The translations under genes were made by a program, and so were the position numbers. Below are positions 30,650 to 42,004 of a stretch of DNA of 64,000 bases, in pieces. A model generated the notes under the pieces. That model searched no databases and was not told the DNA's origin. It saw only the letters and a program-made list of their open reading frames with translations. How positions within the stretch are numbered: the first letter of the stretch is position 1; each line of letters starts with the position of its first letter. The stretch lies in NCBI GenBank assembly GCA_949752745.1, contig OX457027.1:56548053-56612052 (forward strand), read 5' to 3'. Origin of the DNA: Protula sp. h YS-2021. Taxonomy: Eukaryota; Annelida; Polychaeta; Sabellida; Serpulidae.

Positions 30650-33220
30650 TAGGCTAAATGATATTATGGGAGCAGTATTTATACCAAAACCAAAATAATG
30701 TGGTTTGATTCTTTTAAAGTGAACTTCGCCATGATGTAAAAATGTCATAAGAAACTCAGGCGCAGTAGAAGCATTAATAAAATTATAGTTATTGGAGAAC
30801 TATTTTTGTGAAAACATGAAAACAGCTAAAGACAAGTTCGCGCCCATGGAGATGACACCACTGTTTAGTCAGACATCAGGTAGCACTTAATTTCTTCAAT
30901 TAAGCATCCGGTTTGTGAAGAGGGCAAGATTGATACAAGAAAATCTGACTTTTTTTCGTTTCAACCTGTGCCCTTCACTTTTAAGTTGTGTAGTAGCTAG
31001 TGCTTTGAATCTAGTTTCCTTTGTGTCACAACTGCTTATTGGTTTATAATTTTATATTTTCTATGTAACACAAATAAGTCACGGTTTCTTACCTTTTTAT
31101 TTTCTATGTGATTAGGAAATATTGCTACTCAAAGGAGGAAATGTTAAAAGTATTTGTAAAAGAAATATACAACGCGTCCCTATACGAGTAAAAATATATT
31201 TACCGTTAGATTTTAAAATTTTGAATAGATGCAAATTGGCCAAAACTTTGTATAGTTCTGATAAGCAGACTAGGCCTATTTTATTACCGTCCTTTTTAAA
31301 TTTCCAATACGCATAAGTGGTAGAGATAAAGATGAAGTCATTTGTCACAGTTTTGCAAAACTTGATGGGAATTTTACTTACATTTTCTAGTTAAGACCAA
31401 TCAATCATAAGTTAAACAATGTCAAATGTTTTTACTGTCTTTTCTAATATGATGCCTTACGTGAAAGAATTAATTACCACTTGTCTTCTAGAGTATAGAC
31501 AACTTGCAAACATTAATTTCAGTATAAATGATCGTAGCATGTTGTTCATGGCTATGCTTGTTCAAAAGAACACAAATTTTTCTTATGATTTCTCGTGAAG
31601 GGCTGGACAAAAAATGCATGTCTCTTTTAATTAATCTATTAAACTTATTCATTTATATATTATAAATGTATTATGTAACATCATTATCAGTAACTTATCT
31701 GGTTTTCTTTTTGTATGTTTTCAAAGCCGTAAATCGTTTAAGGTTCCAGAATTCATTATTTAGTTTATGTGATTTAGCATTTATACATCTAAAATTTAAA
31801 CAGATACATATCAATGCCATAAGCACATAGGCTTTTGTCGTTATAGTGTAATAGAAGAATATGGGTGATAAATACAAGAACGGCTTATCTTCTTTGATGA
31901 GCTAATATCGTAACAGCATCATGCCCTTTTCTGAACAGGTAGAAAAACCCAAATAATCTTAAAAGCGTTAGCTCAGATTTTAAATCAATCAGAAATTGAG
32001 ACAACAATTAATATTTACGGAAAAAAGATTCAGCAAATGTTTTTGTAGCATCACACATTATTTGCAAAGCCGATATTACGTAATTTTGTTCGAAAGCTGA
32101 AATTAATTTAAATTTAGTAAATTAAGTACAAATCACCGTTCATATCTAATAGACTATATTATAAAGTGAAGCTTTGCTGTTACATATACTAATTTTCCTA
32201 AATTTTTCAGAAATTGAAATGATATTGAGATCAAGGTAATAAAATTTTCAATGTTATGTCAATACTGTATTATAATTATTTTCAATGCGCGTCTATAGCG
32301 TGCTGTCGGGAAAAGCATAGCCAAGAGGCTGAATACCAATATTTATTTTACTTTGGATTCGGCTGTCAGCTTTAAAATAATATAAGCATGTGCATACGGT
32401 TAACTATTAATATACGGTCAACTATTTGTTTTCTATTACCAAAGAATGGGGATTTTGAGCTTACTACTCGGACATATTCCTTGCTTTTGGTGCTGTAGTC
32501 TTGGAATCTTCAAACATTTCATTCAAAATAAAGCTAAAATTTTTTCTCCGTATGTTCTCTTACGTTTTTTGCTTGCACCTTGGTTGATCACAGATTCTTA
32601 GAAATCATCATATCGATACAAAATTGCAAAAACAATGCATATAAATGGATGATGTGAATTAGTTTACCACACTGACTAACAATACTTAAAAAACCCTGAG
32701 ACGTATCATATTTTGGACAACTAAAAAGTTCGCTTATTTTTCGTCCTTTCTTGAGAAGATATTTGTCTTCTGTAATCCAGTTAACATCGAAAATTGTGGC
32801 TTTTAATTTTCTGACCCAAGACTTTATCACTGAATTTTTCTCAAATAAATTTGTAATAATATATCTTTTCTTGACGATTTTATCATTCAGTCTTTTCTTT
32901 TTTATCAACTTTGAAGCTTCTTTCCCACTGCTTGTTTATCCGATGCATTTGTGGCGTTTACCACCTCTTACAACTCTCAAAGGCTTTGAACACCAGCGAA
33001 TGTTCTAGTTCTCTGCGCACATTCTTTGTATGCGTGTATCCACCACTGGAATTCTGACAAATTCAAAACGAGACTGGGTATTTCCTCCTTTGGTTGAGCT
33101 GTCACGAAGTGGATTTATTTAAAATAAAATAGTGTAAAAACCTCAAAGAGTAAAGATAAAAGTCTTGGTGTCCCCTTTATAGGAATCAACACGTTGGAGT
33201 GTTGCGTTTAATTTGATGCA
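30650..33220. other. AT-rich non-coding sequence; presumed promoter side of the 33.2-kb exon
   Basis: No coding exon is recognised. The last 100 bases contain a CCCCTTTATAGG string at 33,173-33,184. It lies 37-48 bases before the start codon at 33,221 and could be a weak TATA-like element, but nothing else marks a promoter. Confidence 0.4.
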
Positions 33221-33326
33221 ATGTCCACAGCTCGTTTTACTGTTACAAAGGCAGGAAACCCTACTTATGGAGCGGCCGATAACGATTCCCCGGGTGGAGT
33301 TCCGATTGTATCCGTCGTGGATCCCG
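33221..33326 (+). CDS. First coding exon with RFxV motif, K-Cl cotransporter-like (SLC12A4-7)
   Basis: An in-frame TAA at 33209-33211 precedes the ATG. The 35 codons begin MSTARFTVTKAG and end VPIVSVVDP plus one base before donor CCCG|GTATGT. RFTV is an RFxV/I SPAK/OSR1 docking motif, and a start of the form M-S-x-x-R-F-T-V-T is characteristic of some vertebrate KCC N-termini (KCC2b). KCC proteins are membrane transporters exporting K+ and Cl-, inhibited by WNK-SPAK/OSR1 phosphorylation through that motif. The transmembrane exons are not in the window, so the identity rests on this motif and the phase-1 glycine junction. NKCC or another SPAK client remains possible. Confidence 0.45.
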
Positions 33327-34360
33327 GTATGTTTCTTGCTACTAGAATGGGGATATGTTTAACGAGAGGATGAAACTTTCCAGGTTGGCACAAAAAGCCC
33401 AAAACGACAATTTTCTGCCACACATAACCACAAGAGCAAACCAGCAAGGGATTCCCCGTGGCAGCGAAGTTGTTTGGAAGCATATATCAGGCCGTAGAAT
33501 GGGACGGGGGGTAGAATGAGACATTTGGCGCAGATAGGCTAAGACCTGCTTTACTCATTTTACTAATGGATATCCTTAGAACCATATTCTTGAGAGCGTG
33601 TATCTCACAATGTTGTAAATGAAAAATGTCATTTGTTGTTGAAGAGAAAAGTTAATAGGATTAACGAGACTGATCAGCTGTTTTTTTTTTTTCGGTTGAC
33701 GTCGCCATCTTGGTTCTGCGACATCGTTTGTAACGCTGTTGGTTATTGATTAACGTTCAGGCCGACATTTTGTTTCCCAAACTTCTTTATTTTTTACCTT
33801 AGGAACACAGTTAATCCTTTGCGGATTTTATTTGTCCGTACATCAGGGAGTTCCTATGTTTAGCATCAGCAGTGTTTCGTTTTCGAATAAAATACGAACG
33901 AAGAGTTTAAATTTCGACTGCAAGGGAACCGGGTAAAATATGAAAGAAGTGATAGAAGAAATATAGCAAAAGCAGCTCATACTAGGAATGTAAGAGAAAT
34001 TGAAACTTTAAACTATTGTTAAAAATTTTATTAAATGTTCAAAAAAGCATATGGCTTGATAAAAGAAGATTGCTCTTTGGTGCCTGAGAAATTTGAATTT
34101 TTTTACCGGGTTAGGTGTGTATGCGAAACGCAGAATTTTTACGAATTTTATTGGGAACACCCAAAGTGTGATTTGGCTTATTGTTAATACTGTTTTTAGA
34201 TACTCTTGTTTCTGAGTGATGAAGTGTTTATCCCAGGCTTCTTAGAGAAGCAGGGGCTGTAGCAGTCGTTGAAAAGTATATGCGTATGTATGCTTTTCAG
34301 TTGAAAAATCGTATCTGCTCCTGGGTTTTTTAGCCTGAATGTCTTTGAGATTTTGCTTGA
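33327..34360. other. Start of presumed intron; YY1/CRE-like string
   Basis: No exon is seen. At 33,697-33,712 the string TTGACGTCGCCATCTTGG combines a CRE half-site with a YY1-like core (ATGGCGACGTCA on the minus strand), an arrangement common in promoters. A minus-strand or alternative promoter is possible. Confidence 0.3.
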
Positions 34361-34369
34361 TGGTAGGCT

Positions 34370-36200
34370 ACCATCATTGGTAGCGGACGTTATTACATAC
34401 CTAGCTGTTATTATTATTATTATTTTTTTTTTTTTTGGCGATTCGCCAAAAAATGGCGGAAATTGGCGGAAAAACCAAATTTCTTTAAAACGTATCTCAT
34501 CCTAGGGTTTTGGTCGAAAAGTTCTGTAATTTTGGTGGAATGTAGGGTGCATAAGTGTCCACCTGATTATTAATTTTTTGGCGATTCGCCTGAAAATGGC
34601 GAAAAAAAAAACAAAGTTTTTTTTTGTAAAATCTTAGATATCACCAGGAAAATAGTCTTACTGTCTTGAAATTGTAAGTCAGAGTAGCAAGCATTACTAC
34701 CTATCTTTTATTACCTTTTTTTGGTGATTGGCGAAAAAGCCAAAACTTTTCACTGAAATCTCAAGTAACTCCGGGAAAATACTATTATTGTTTTGAAATT
34801 TTAAGTAAAGAGAGGCGAATAACCCGACAAAATTTCTTGAAATCGTAATGAACTCCGGGAAAATAGTCTTACTGTCATGAAATCTTAACTAAGAGTAGCA
34901 AGGGTTACTAACTATCTGGTTGTTGCTTTTTTGGGTGATCGGTTAAAAATTGGTGAACATTTTGGCGAAAAACAAGCATTATTATATACCAGGCTGTTAC
35001 TTTTTTTGGGTAAATGGCTAAAAAAATGGCGAAAAACCCCACAAAAATTTTTAAAATCTGAATGAACTCCGGAAAAATAACCTGAATGTCTTGAAATTTT
35101 AAGTATGACCAGCTGCTATTTTTTTTAGTGATTGGTGAAAATTTTGGCGAAAAACCAAACAGTTTTTGTAAAATTTAAATAACTAAAGGAAGATAGTATT
35201 ACTGTCTTGAAATTTTAAATAAAGGTGGTTGGCATTACTATATACCTGGCTGTAACTTTTTTTGATGGATGGCTAAAAAATTGGCGAAAAACCCCACAAA
35301 AATTCTTAAAGTCTGAATGAACTCTGGGAAAATAGTCTAATTGTCAGGAAATTTTTTACAGAAACTGTTTTGGTTTTCGAGAATTTTTTTGCCATTCATA
35401 AAAAAATAATAATAATAATAATAGCCAGCTAGTCTTACTTAAAATAATTCAAGGAAAATAGTATTACTGTCTTGACATTTTATGGTAGCAAGCATTACTG
35501 CCTACCTGGTTGAACCTTTTTTGGTGATTTGCCAAAAAATCGGCGAAAATTTTGGCGAAAAGCAAAAAAAAAAAAAAAAATCAGTGGAATCTTAGACTCC
35601 TGGAAAATAGCGTCATTGCTGTTAAGTTTCAGTAACAGTACACACATTGTTACCTAAGTGGCTATTCGAACTGCCGGAAAATACTCTTCCTGTGTTGAAA
35701 TTTTAAAGAAAGGTAGCAGGCAATATCACCTTACTGGCTATTACTTTTTTTGGCGATTGGCCAAAAATCGGCGATAATTTTTGCGAAAATCAAAAATCAA
35801 AGAAAAAAATCAGTAAAGTCGTAACGACCTCCAGGAAAATAAGATCATTGCATTGTTATTTTAAGTAACACTAGGACACAATACTACCTAACTGGCTAGT
35901 GCTGTATTCCAATATTCGAAAAAGATAGCCATCGTTGGTACTCAGCTGTCTATTGCTGTTTTTCGTAATTCGGAAAAATTATTCGTGGGAAATATTGGCG
36001 AGAAACCAATTTCTTACTAAAATCTAACTAACGCCAGTTATATAATGTTACCTCCATAAATTTTGAATTAGGGAAGGGATATTACCCAGGGGTTCGCCTA
36101 CCAGGCTATTATTTCTTTTTCGCGGTTCGCCAAAAACTGCCGAAAGTACTGCCAAACTTTGAAGTTTGGCAAAAACTGGAATAAGTGGTACTAAATAACT
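34370..36200. repeat. Array of ~13 degenerate 110-200-bp modules
   Basis: Each module has TACCTGGCTGTTACTTTTTT, then GGCGATTGGCCAAAAA-TGGCGAAAA, then an AACTCCGGGAAAATA block and a TACTGTCTTGAAATTTTAAG block. The last block occurs near 34663, 34785, 34870, 35085, 35195, 35335, 35465, 35610, 35690 and 35840. GGCGATTCGCC and TTGGCCAA are small palindromes. The modules are diverged and irregularly spaced, so the array is old. It runs directly into the interspersed repeat at 36.1 kb and is probably the tandem core of that element. Confidence 0.8.
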
Positions 36201-36556
36201 AAATGGTCAAACCATTCATTTCTCTCAGTCATTTTCAAATAGTTATGAAGTTTTAATCGAATGTTTTTCAGGTGCTCCCCACCTGGGCTTTGCTTTTTTT
36301 CCGCAAATGACTAAAAAAAAAAATGCCGAAATGGTGGAATTTTGAAAATTTTGTAAAATTGTGTGAATGTCGGTAAATGCGTGAATCGTCAAGACCCAAC
36401 CTCTCCAACATCCCTTTTCGAATTCGAATTAAATGCATTTTACATACTTCATTTTTTGGCCTAACAGTATTCGTCTCAGAGTATTTTTCTATTTCCTTGT
36501 TTGGTAACACGGTTGGGTCATGTCCTTGGACATGCTTGTTTTTTGTTTGACGATTC
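36089..36556 (+). mobile_element. 3' end of an interspersed repeat with a terminal palindrome
   Basis: The stretch GGTTCGCCTACCAGGCTATT through CCCTTTTCG, then CATTTTTTGGCCTAACAGTA through ATGTCCTTGGACATGCTTG, is about 85-90 percent identical by eye to 61,500-62,000. Both copies end in the palindrome TGTCCTTGGACA followed by TGCTTG. A hairpin-bounded element with tandem inner modules is typical of non-autonomous rolling-circle (helitron/helentron-like) elements, but no helicase is present and the class is inferred. Confidence 0.65.
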
Positions 36557-37117
36557 GAAAAAGACATTAGCCGAAACACGTGGCTGTAACTTTTTTTGGC
36601 GTTTCGCCAAAAATTGGATGATAGATTGGTGAGTAGTTCACCCCAAGCTACCAGAATGTTTATGTCTTGACTTGCAATGTGGAGTTTGTACTTAAACTCA
36701 ACTCAAACTTTAGGCACCTTAATTTCTATCGTTTACCTGGACCTTACCCAGGACGGAGCGATAACAATATAAGGCTGCTTCTCAACAATTAATAGGTTGT
36801 CTAAGATAAACGACTTACACAGTACAAAGAGAAAACATGAGCTCTCAAAATTTCTGTCATTTTCGTCCAAATTTGTTTTGATGTATGTGAGAAGTAGAAC
36901 GGGTGGTTACAGTAGCTCCGGATTCATAAATTGAAAAGAACATCTTCCGTGGCTGAAAACGAATTTCTGTTGTCAAGCACCACAAAATAAGGTATATTAT
37001 ATTCGAAAAAAATTGCCAAATTTGCCGATGGTTTATTAAATGGAGTCGGACTATAACATTTTGTCAGTAATTACGATCCACTGTAACCAGTTCTATCTCC
37101 TCTTCCGCTTAGCCTCG

Positions 37118-37137
37118 TGACGTCACAGAGAACCAAT
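37118..37137. promoter_or_regulatory. CRE plus CCAAT box
   Basis: TGACGTCA at 37118-37125 followed by CCAAT at 37133-37137, after a TCTTCCGCTT string (ETS-like). The combination is promoter-like, and a nearby downstream ATG (37,155, ATGGCCGCG) is followed by a stop within a few codons. An alternative promoter in the presumed KCC-like intron is possible. Confidence 0.35.
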
Positions 37138-38353
37138 TACAATAAAGCTTAGAAATGGCCGCGAATTCCAAAAAAATACGTGCCTTCACTTGCAATTCAC
37201 TTTGCACAAGAAATAGTCCCTTTCACCTCCAGGTTTTACAAAGTCTCTATTTAAGCGAGCAAAAATTTTTGTCAGCAAATTGGTCATTTTGTCGGCAAGT
37301 CCACAATTTACCCTTTTGATAGCAGTGTTGCCTGTGAGGCCGTTTTGGAAATCTAAATTTTGTCAAATTTCCTCGGTTTCAGCTTTGTAATATCTTCGTT
37401 TTTACGGCTGGGTACAATGTCCTCTGACATTCGAGTTTTCTTTTTTGATCAATACAGGCATGCTTTCTGAACTGCTCGAACTTAAAGCTTTGTTTTCATA
37501 GACACAAGTGGTGACTTGTTGAGATGAAGACCAATAAAAGGCGACCGTAATGAACGCGTTATGCGTACTGTGTTTCCGAAATGCGTCTGTCGCTGAACTA
37601 GGAAGAGGCTCATAGAAATTCTGTGTTTCGAATATATTTTTTTATATGAGAATAAGCAAATTTATTGACCTCCTCGAGGCACAGATAAGACACTGTGGCG
37701 AGCTTAGTGTTACTGGGATGGCGTTTAATGATCGCACTGTCATGAAAATACAGCAGGGCGATAATTTTTTCAAACAACTACTTGTGAAAACTGTTGTTAC
37801 ACGGTGTCTGTTTTAATGTTGTATGTTTTTGTTTTCATAAGCAGAATGTCTTGAAATTGGTATTGCACGTATGGCTTTTTCCCTTCAAAAGAGTTGTTTT
37901 ACTTGATGTGCGATACTTCAAGTATACAACTGTTTGAACTGTGAAGTAAACAACTGTTGATAAGTTTTTAATCTCCAGTAGAAGAGCGATTTTTACCATT
38001 AGTTCACTTTCTATTCTTCGGTACTGAAAAGACACTCCCCGCCCCCATAACCGACCTCAACACAATACCAACATACACACTTAATAAACTTAGTTTTAAA
38101 GTAAACTGGCGAATTTTGTTGGATGTTTTTGAACGAAGTAGTATTTATTTGTGGTCATTTTATATCTAATGGACTGAACTAATTATAAATATCAAAGGTA
38201 ATTAGTACCATTTGTTGAGCAGTAGTCATTGTTACTGCTGATTAAAAATAAGTATGTCACTGTTACTGCTCATAAAGTATGATTAGTACGTGAAACTTGT
38301 ACACAGAAATATTTCCCCTTTGATTCAATGTAAACTTTTCACTTTTTCTCCAG
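37138..38353. other. No gene seen
   Basis: AT-rich sequence. A TTTTTACGGCTGGGTACAATGTCC string near 37,397 resembles one at 49,896 (TTTTACGGCTGGCACCAATGTCC), so a dispersed repeat end is likely at both places. Confidence 0.4.
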
Positions 38354-38383
38354 GTAAACCCGGAGGCTATGCGATCGTATCCG
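38354..38383 (+). CDS. Candidate 30-base microexon
   Basis: A strong acceptor (CACTTTTTCTCCAG) and a donor (CCG|GTAATA) bracket exactly 30 bases. Joined in phase 1 to the exon at 33,221 they read G-KPGGYAIVS-G, keeping the frame open and ending again in phase 1. A further phase-1-compatible segment, 38517-38606 (acceptor TGCTTTGTAG, donor CGC|GTAAGA), follows and reads GKWPLLPPTNVFK. Support is splice signals and phase only. A chance open microexon of 30 bases is quite likely. Confidence 0.25.
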
Positions 38384-38702
38384 GTAATACACTTTCTTCA
38401 GCCTTTTGTATTGTAACTGTTGGTAATTTTGACGTGGCATTAATAGTACCATATCTCATACATATATATTCATTCTAAAACAATAATTCTATGATTTCTA
38501 ATCTTGTGCTTTGTAGGAAAATGGCCATTACTACCTCCAACTAATGTATTCAAGGTTCGGGTTAAAGGACGGTTTACTTTAATTTTCTACCAATTCTATA
38601 AAACGCGTAAGAACCGAATCTGATTGATAGAAAACTTGTTCAGGGACGGAGGTGTTGCAATTTTAATTTTTAATCTTTGGGCAAGCGGAAATATCTGGAC
38701 AT

Positions 38703-38740
38703 TGTTTTGTTTGTTTGTTTGTTTGTTTGTTTGTTTTTTT
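38703..38740. repeat. (GTTT)n microsatellite
   Basis: Eight GTTT units flowing into a T-run. Confidence 0.9.
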
Positions 38741-39139
38741 TCAAAATTTGTACACAGAACTGAATAGAAGTAAAAAAAAAAAATCAAAGGAAAGAAACAA
38801 AAAAAAAAGAATCAGAAAATGTCTTCGTGAAATGGCCATTTTACTAGAAATGTCTGACTAGTACAAAGTAGTTTGTGCCATTTTGTCAACCATGATTTCT
38901 TGTTCACCAGCGTTCCCTGGCTTTTCTTTTTGCTGTGCGGTGTTTTTGCCCATTATCAGGAATTGAATACCATGCCAGGTACAGAGCTACTGTTGCATGC
39001 TGATTACTTGATTTTATGCCGGCTGCTTGGAAAGAAAGAGAGAGAGAAAGAGAGAACTTGGATTGAACAGCTGCCTGATTAGGAACACCTTTTGAGTTTC
39101 TCTATTTTCGGGCTAGCCCACCAACGCCGCCGCGGTACG

Positions 39140-39870
39140 CCCGACCCCCATCGACTGTCCCCCACCAGTGTCCCCACTTTTGTACGCGCGATTAGTCACT
39201 CACGTTTCACCACAGGCTTTTGATTTTTTTGTGGAAAGTAACAACATATGTTGGAGTTGTGCGCCATGGGGTTATTTTTGAATTTGATCAAAAATTGGCG
39301 AAACTTCAAACGTGACCAAATGTTTTGTTTGTTGGTCCACGATACCCCCACTTTTGTACGCGCGATTTCTCAGTCACCTTTAACCGCAGGCTCTTGATTT
39401 TTTTATGGGAAGTAATAACATATGTTGCAGTTGTGCGACCTTGGGTTATTTTTTAATTTGACCAAAAATTGACGAAACTGTGAAACTTCAAACTTGGCCA
39501 AATTTTTTGTTTGTGGGGGTTACTGTGGAGGCACTATTGTACGCAAAATTTCTCAGTTATTCTGCACGGCAAGCTTTTGAGTTTTTATGGAGCGAAGAAA
39601 TATATATTGCGATTGTTTTTTTTTTTTTTTATTTTACCAAAAAGGGACGAAATTATGAAACTTCCAACATGACTAAAATTTTTATTTGTGGAGGCACGAT
39701 GCTTCCATTTTTGTTCGCCGACCAAAATTCCGTCTACCACCCTCCTGCTTTTTTGCGTGCGATGAGGTCCAGCCGTACTAAAAAAATCCGTCGTACTGCT
39801 CCCCATTCAGATATCTTTCGGCGGGGGACTATGATCAGTTTCACTGATGTACTTGTCAATTATAACTAGC
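39140..39870. repeat. Tandem repeat, ~175-185-bp unit, about four copies
   Basis: The string CCCCACTTTTGTACGCGCGATT occurs at about 39,172 and 39,346, with a variant (GCACTATTGTACGCAAAATT) at 39,529 and a weaker one near 39,700. Each unit continues with CACCACAGGCTTTTGATTTT, AACATATGTTG-AGTTGTGCG and a GACGAAACT block. The AAAATTGGCGAAAC motif links it loosely to the modules at 34-36 kb. The plus-strand open frame in this area is a shadow of the repeat. Confidence 0.75.
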
Positions 39871-40544
39871 TTTTATTCATGCACAGTGTTTTAAGCTTTC
39901 TGTCCCATATTTTTTTTAAGGCAAAGGACCCAGCAGCATGCGATACTGGCTCCTCACTTTGACAGAGAGTCGCTTTGATTTAATTTAAGGATGCTATTGA
40001 ACTTCCCTTCAAACAGATAATATTTTGTCTGTGCACGAAAAAGAAAGAAAAGGGTGGGGAGGGGGTTGAGGTTCAATTGATATTTTGGTTGTGCAGAAAT
40101 TAGCAGTACCGGTGCTCGATGTACTTACTGAATAGGTCTGTAGGCCCTTGATAAATAACGCACACTGCAGGGGTGTGTCCCCATGATGCACGTGTACCGT
40201 GCACAGAATATTAATTTGCAACTAAGCATGCGGTTTCTGACTTGTAAAATACTAAGTAATGGCGCTTTGTCAATCCACTGTGTTCACAAATAAAAAATTC
40301 ATTTTTAATTTGATATTATAGACTTCACGAGTAAGAGGTTAGGAACATAAAGTGCATGTATTTTTACTATAACTATTTAACCACTTGTCAGTGCGCAGTA
40401 AGTGCTTAAACAGTATATACATGTATTACTAATTTTTTATAACTTTGCTAATATCTCCCCATAAAAAAAAGACAGGCACTAAGGTATAATTTTTCGGTAT
40501 CTAATTTTGAGTTCTTTGCTTAAGTATGTAGTCATCGTGAAGCT

Positions 40545-40815
40545 TGAATGTTGCCCGCTTTCGAATGTAACTTGTTATTGTGCACACGTTGAATGAGTGC
40601 GTTATTGGTCACAAGCCAGGAGGTGCGAGCCAGCAGTTGGTGCTTCTGTATCACGTAAGTTCTTATCTTAAATTTATCGGCGCCACACCCGCTTTCAAAT
40701 GTAACTTGTTTTTTTTTTGTGTGTGTGTATGTCTAGAACGAGTACGTTATTGCCCGCAAACGAATGTTTGTGAACCACAAATGGTGGTTTTGGACGGCGT
40801 AAGTTCTTATCTTTA
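40545..40815 (+). repeat. Tandem duplication with exon-like unit
   Basis: Two copies at an offset of about 134 bases share CCCGCTTTCGAATGTAACTTG, GAATGAG/GAACGAG-GCGTTATTG, and a GTAAGTTCTTATCTT end. Copy 2 has a polypyrimidine-like lead, AG at 40735-40736 and donor GTAAGT at 40799, bracketing 62 bases that read NEYVIARKRMF in one frame. Copy 1 keeps the donor and NECVIGHKPGG but has lost the AG. This is the layout of tandemly duplicated alternative exons, one decayed, but it may be coincidence. Confidence 0.35.
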
Positions 40816-42004
40816 CCAGACCGCGGGAGGGTGGGGGGGGGGAGCTGGAGGAGTATTCACGTACAGATTGATTACCATGCATGTCCATGACTTCTTAAAA
40901 CGATCCCTGAACGATGAGTGTCAAGCTTTAAAAGTACCTTTCTCCAAATAAATGCAGATATCCGTGTGCATTAATTTCGCCCCTAAACAAGGAGTGTTAA
41001 ATTTAATTTTAAAAAGTACCCTTTCTGCAAAATTATTTATTTTATGGAACAGGCGCAGCTAGAACGTATGCTATACAAAAAAGAGGCTAGACACCCGACT
41101 GAAACTTGAGAAGTATATGCAAAATTTTTGGGCCCCTCTTTTTATGTTGGGCGCGGAGTGCAGTTCCGAAATAATCCCCCTTTTGTGCGAAACGAGCACC
41201 AAATTATTCTTGTAAATTTTTTTTTTTTTTCATTTTTGACGAAATTGATACTGGCCGCAGACCCCATTTCTTCCCGTTTTTGGATACTTGTGGTAACACT
41301 TTTAATATTAAGTCCCCACCCACCCCCGCCCCCCTTCCCCTCCGGAACACAGTTCGCGGACAGCGGCGGTGTGAAGCAGTAGATCGGAAACCAACACTGA
41401 CACGGTATGTTGTCAACGCTGGTTGCAGGAAGCCAAAATCTTCCATCTGAATCTGTTATTGATTTATTTTATTAATTTATTTGTCAGAGAGGGGGCCGGG
41501 GTCTTCAGTTGTCCTTCAGGCAACATTGAGGCCGTATTTAAACAGGTGCCATTGCTTATGGTAGAACTTCCGAGTAGAAGCCAAGCAAGGTGTGGTTTTA
41601 TCTTCTCCAGTGTCTTCAGAAATAATGTGTATACACGCATGTTATTATTGTATATGGTATTATATATAAATTTATATACATATATCAAGAATCCGTTTGA
41701 ATAAGAGTTCATTACTTTTCTTTGTTGAGAATCAATTATATAAAAATATTTTGCAAAATAATATTTTTGTCGAGATGAACTATAGAACTTGATTATAGTT
41801 ACATAAATATTAAGATCACAACATCTTGCTTATAACAGGAACTGTTGTTTAGTATCATTTGAAATAATCCTACTCATAGTATTTTTTTATCTATATTGTT
41901 AGCTTTCGGTGTCCGACTTGTGGCAATAGTGTGGTATTTCTCATTCCTCTCTATATCTCTATATCGTATATCCTATTGAGATTTTTCTTTGTCGCCGTTG
42001 TCCA
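40816..42004. other. No gene seen; GC-rich island at 41.32-41.41 kb
   Basis: A G-run follows at 40,824-40,852. At 41,318-41,405 a short GC-rich stretch (CCCACCCCCGCCCCCC, then TTCGCGGACAGCGGCGGTG) ends at a GTATGT donor (41,406). It could be an untranslated exon with its promoter, on weak evidence. The remainder is AT-rich with no feature. Confidence 0.3.
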
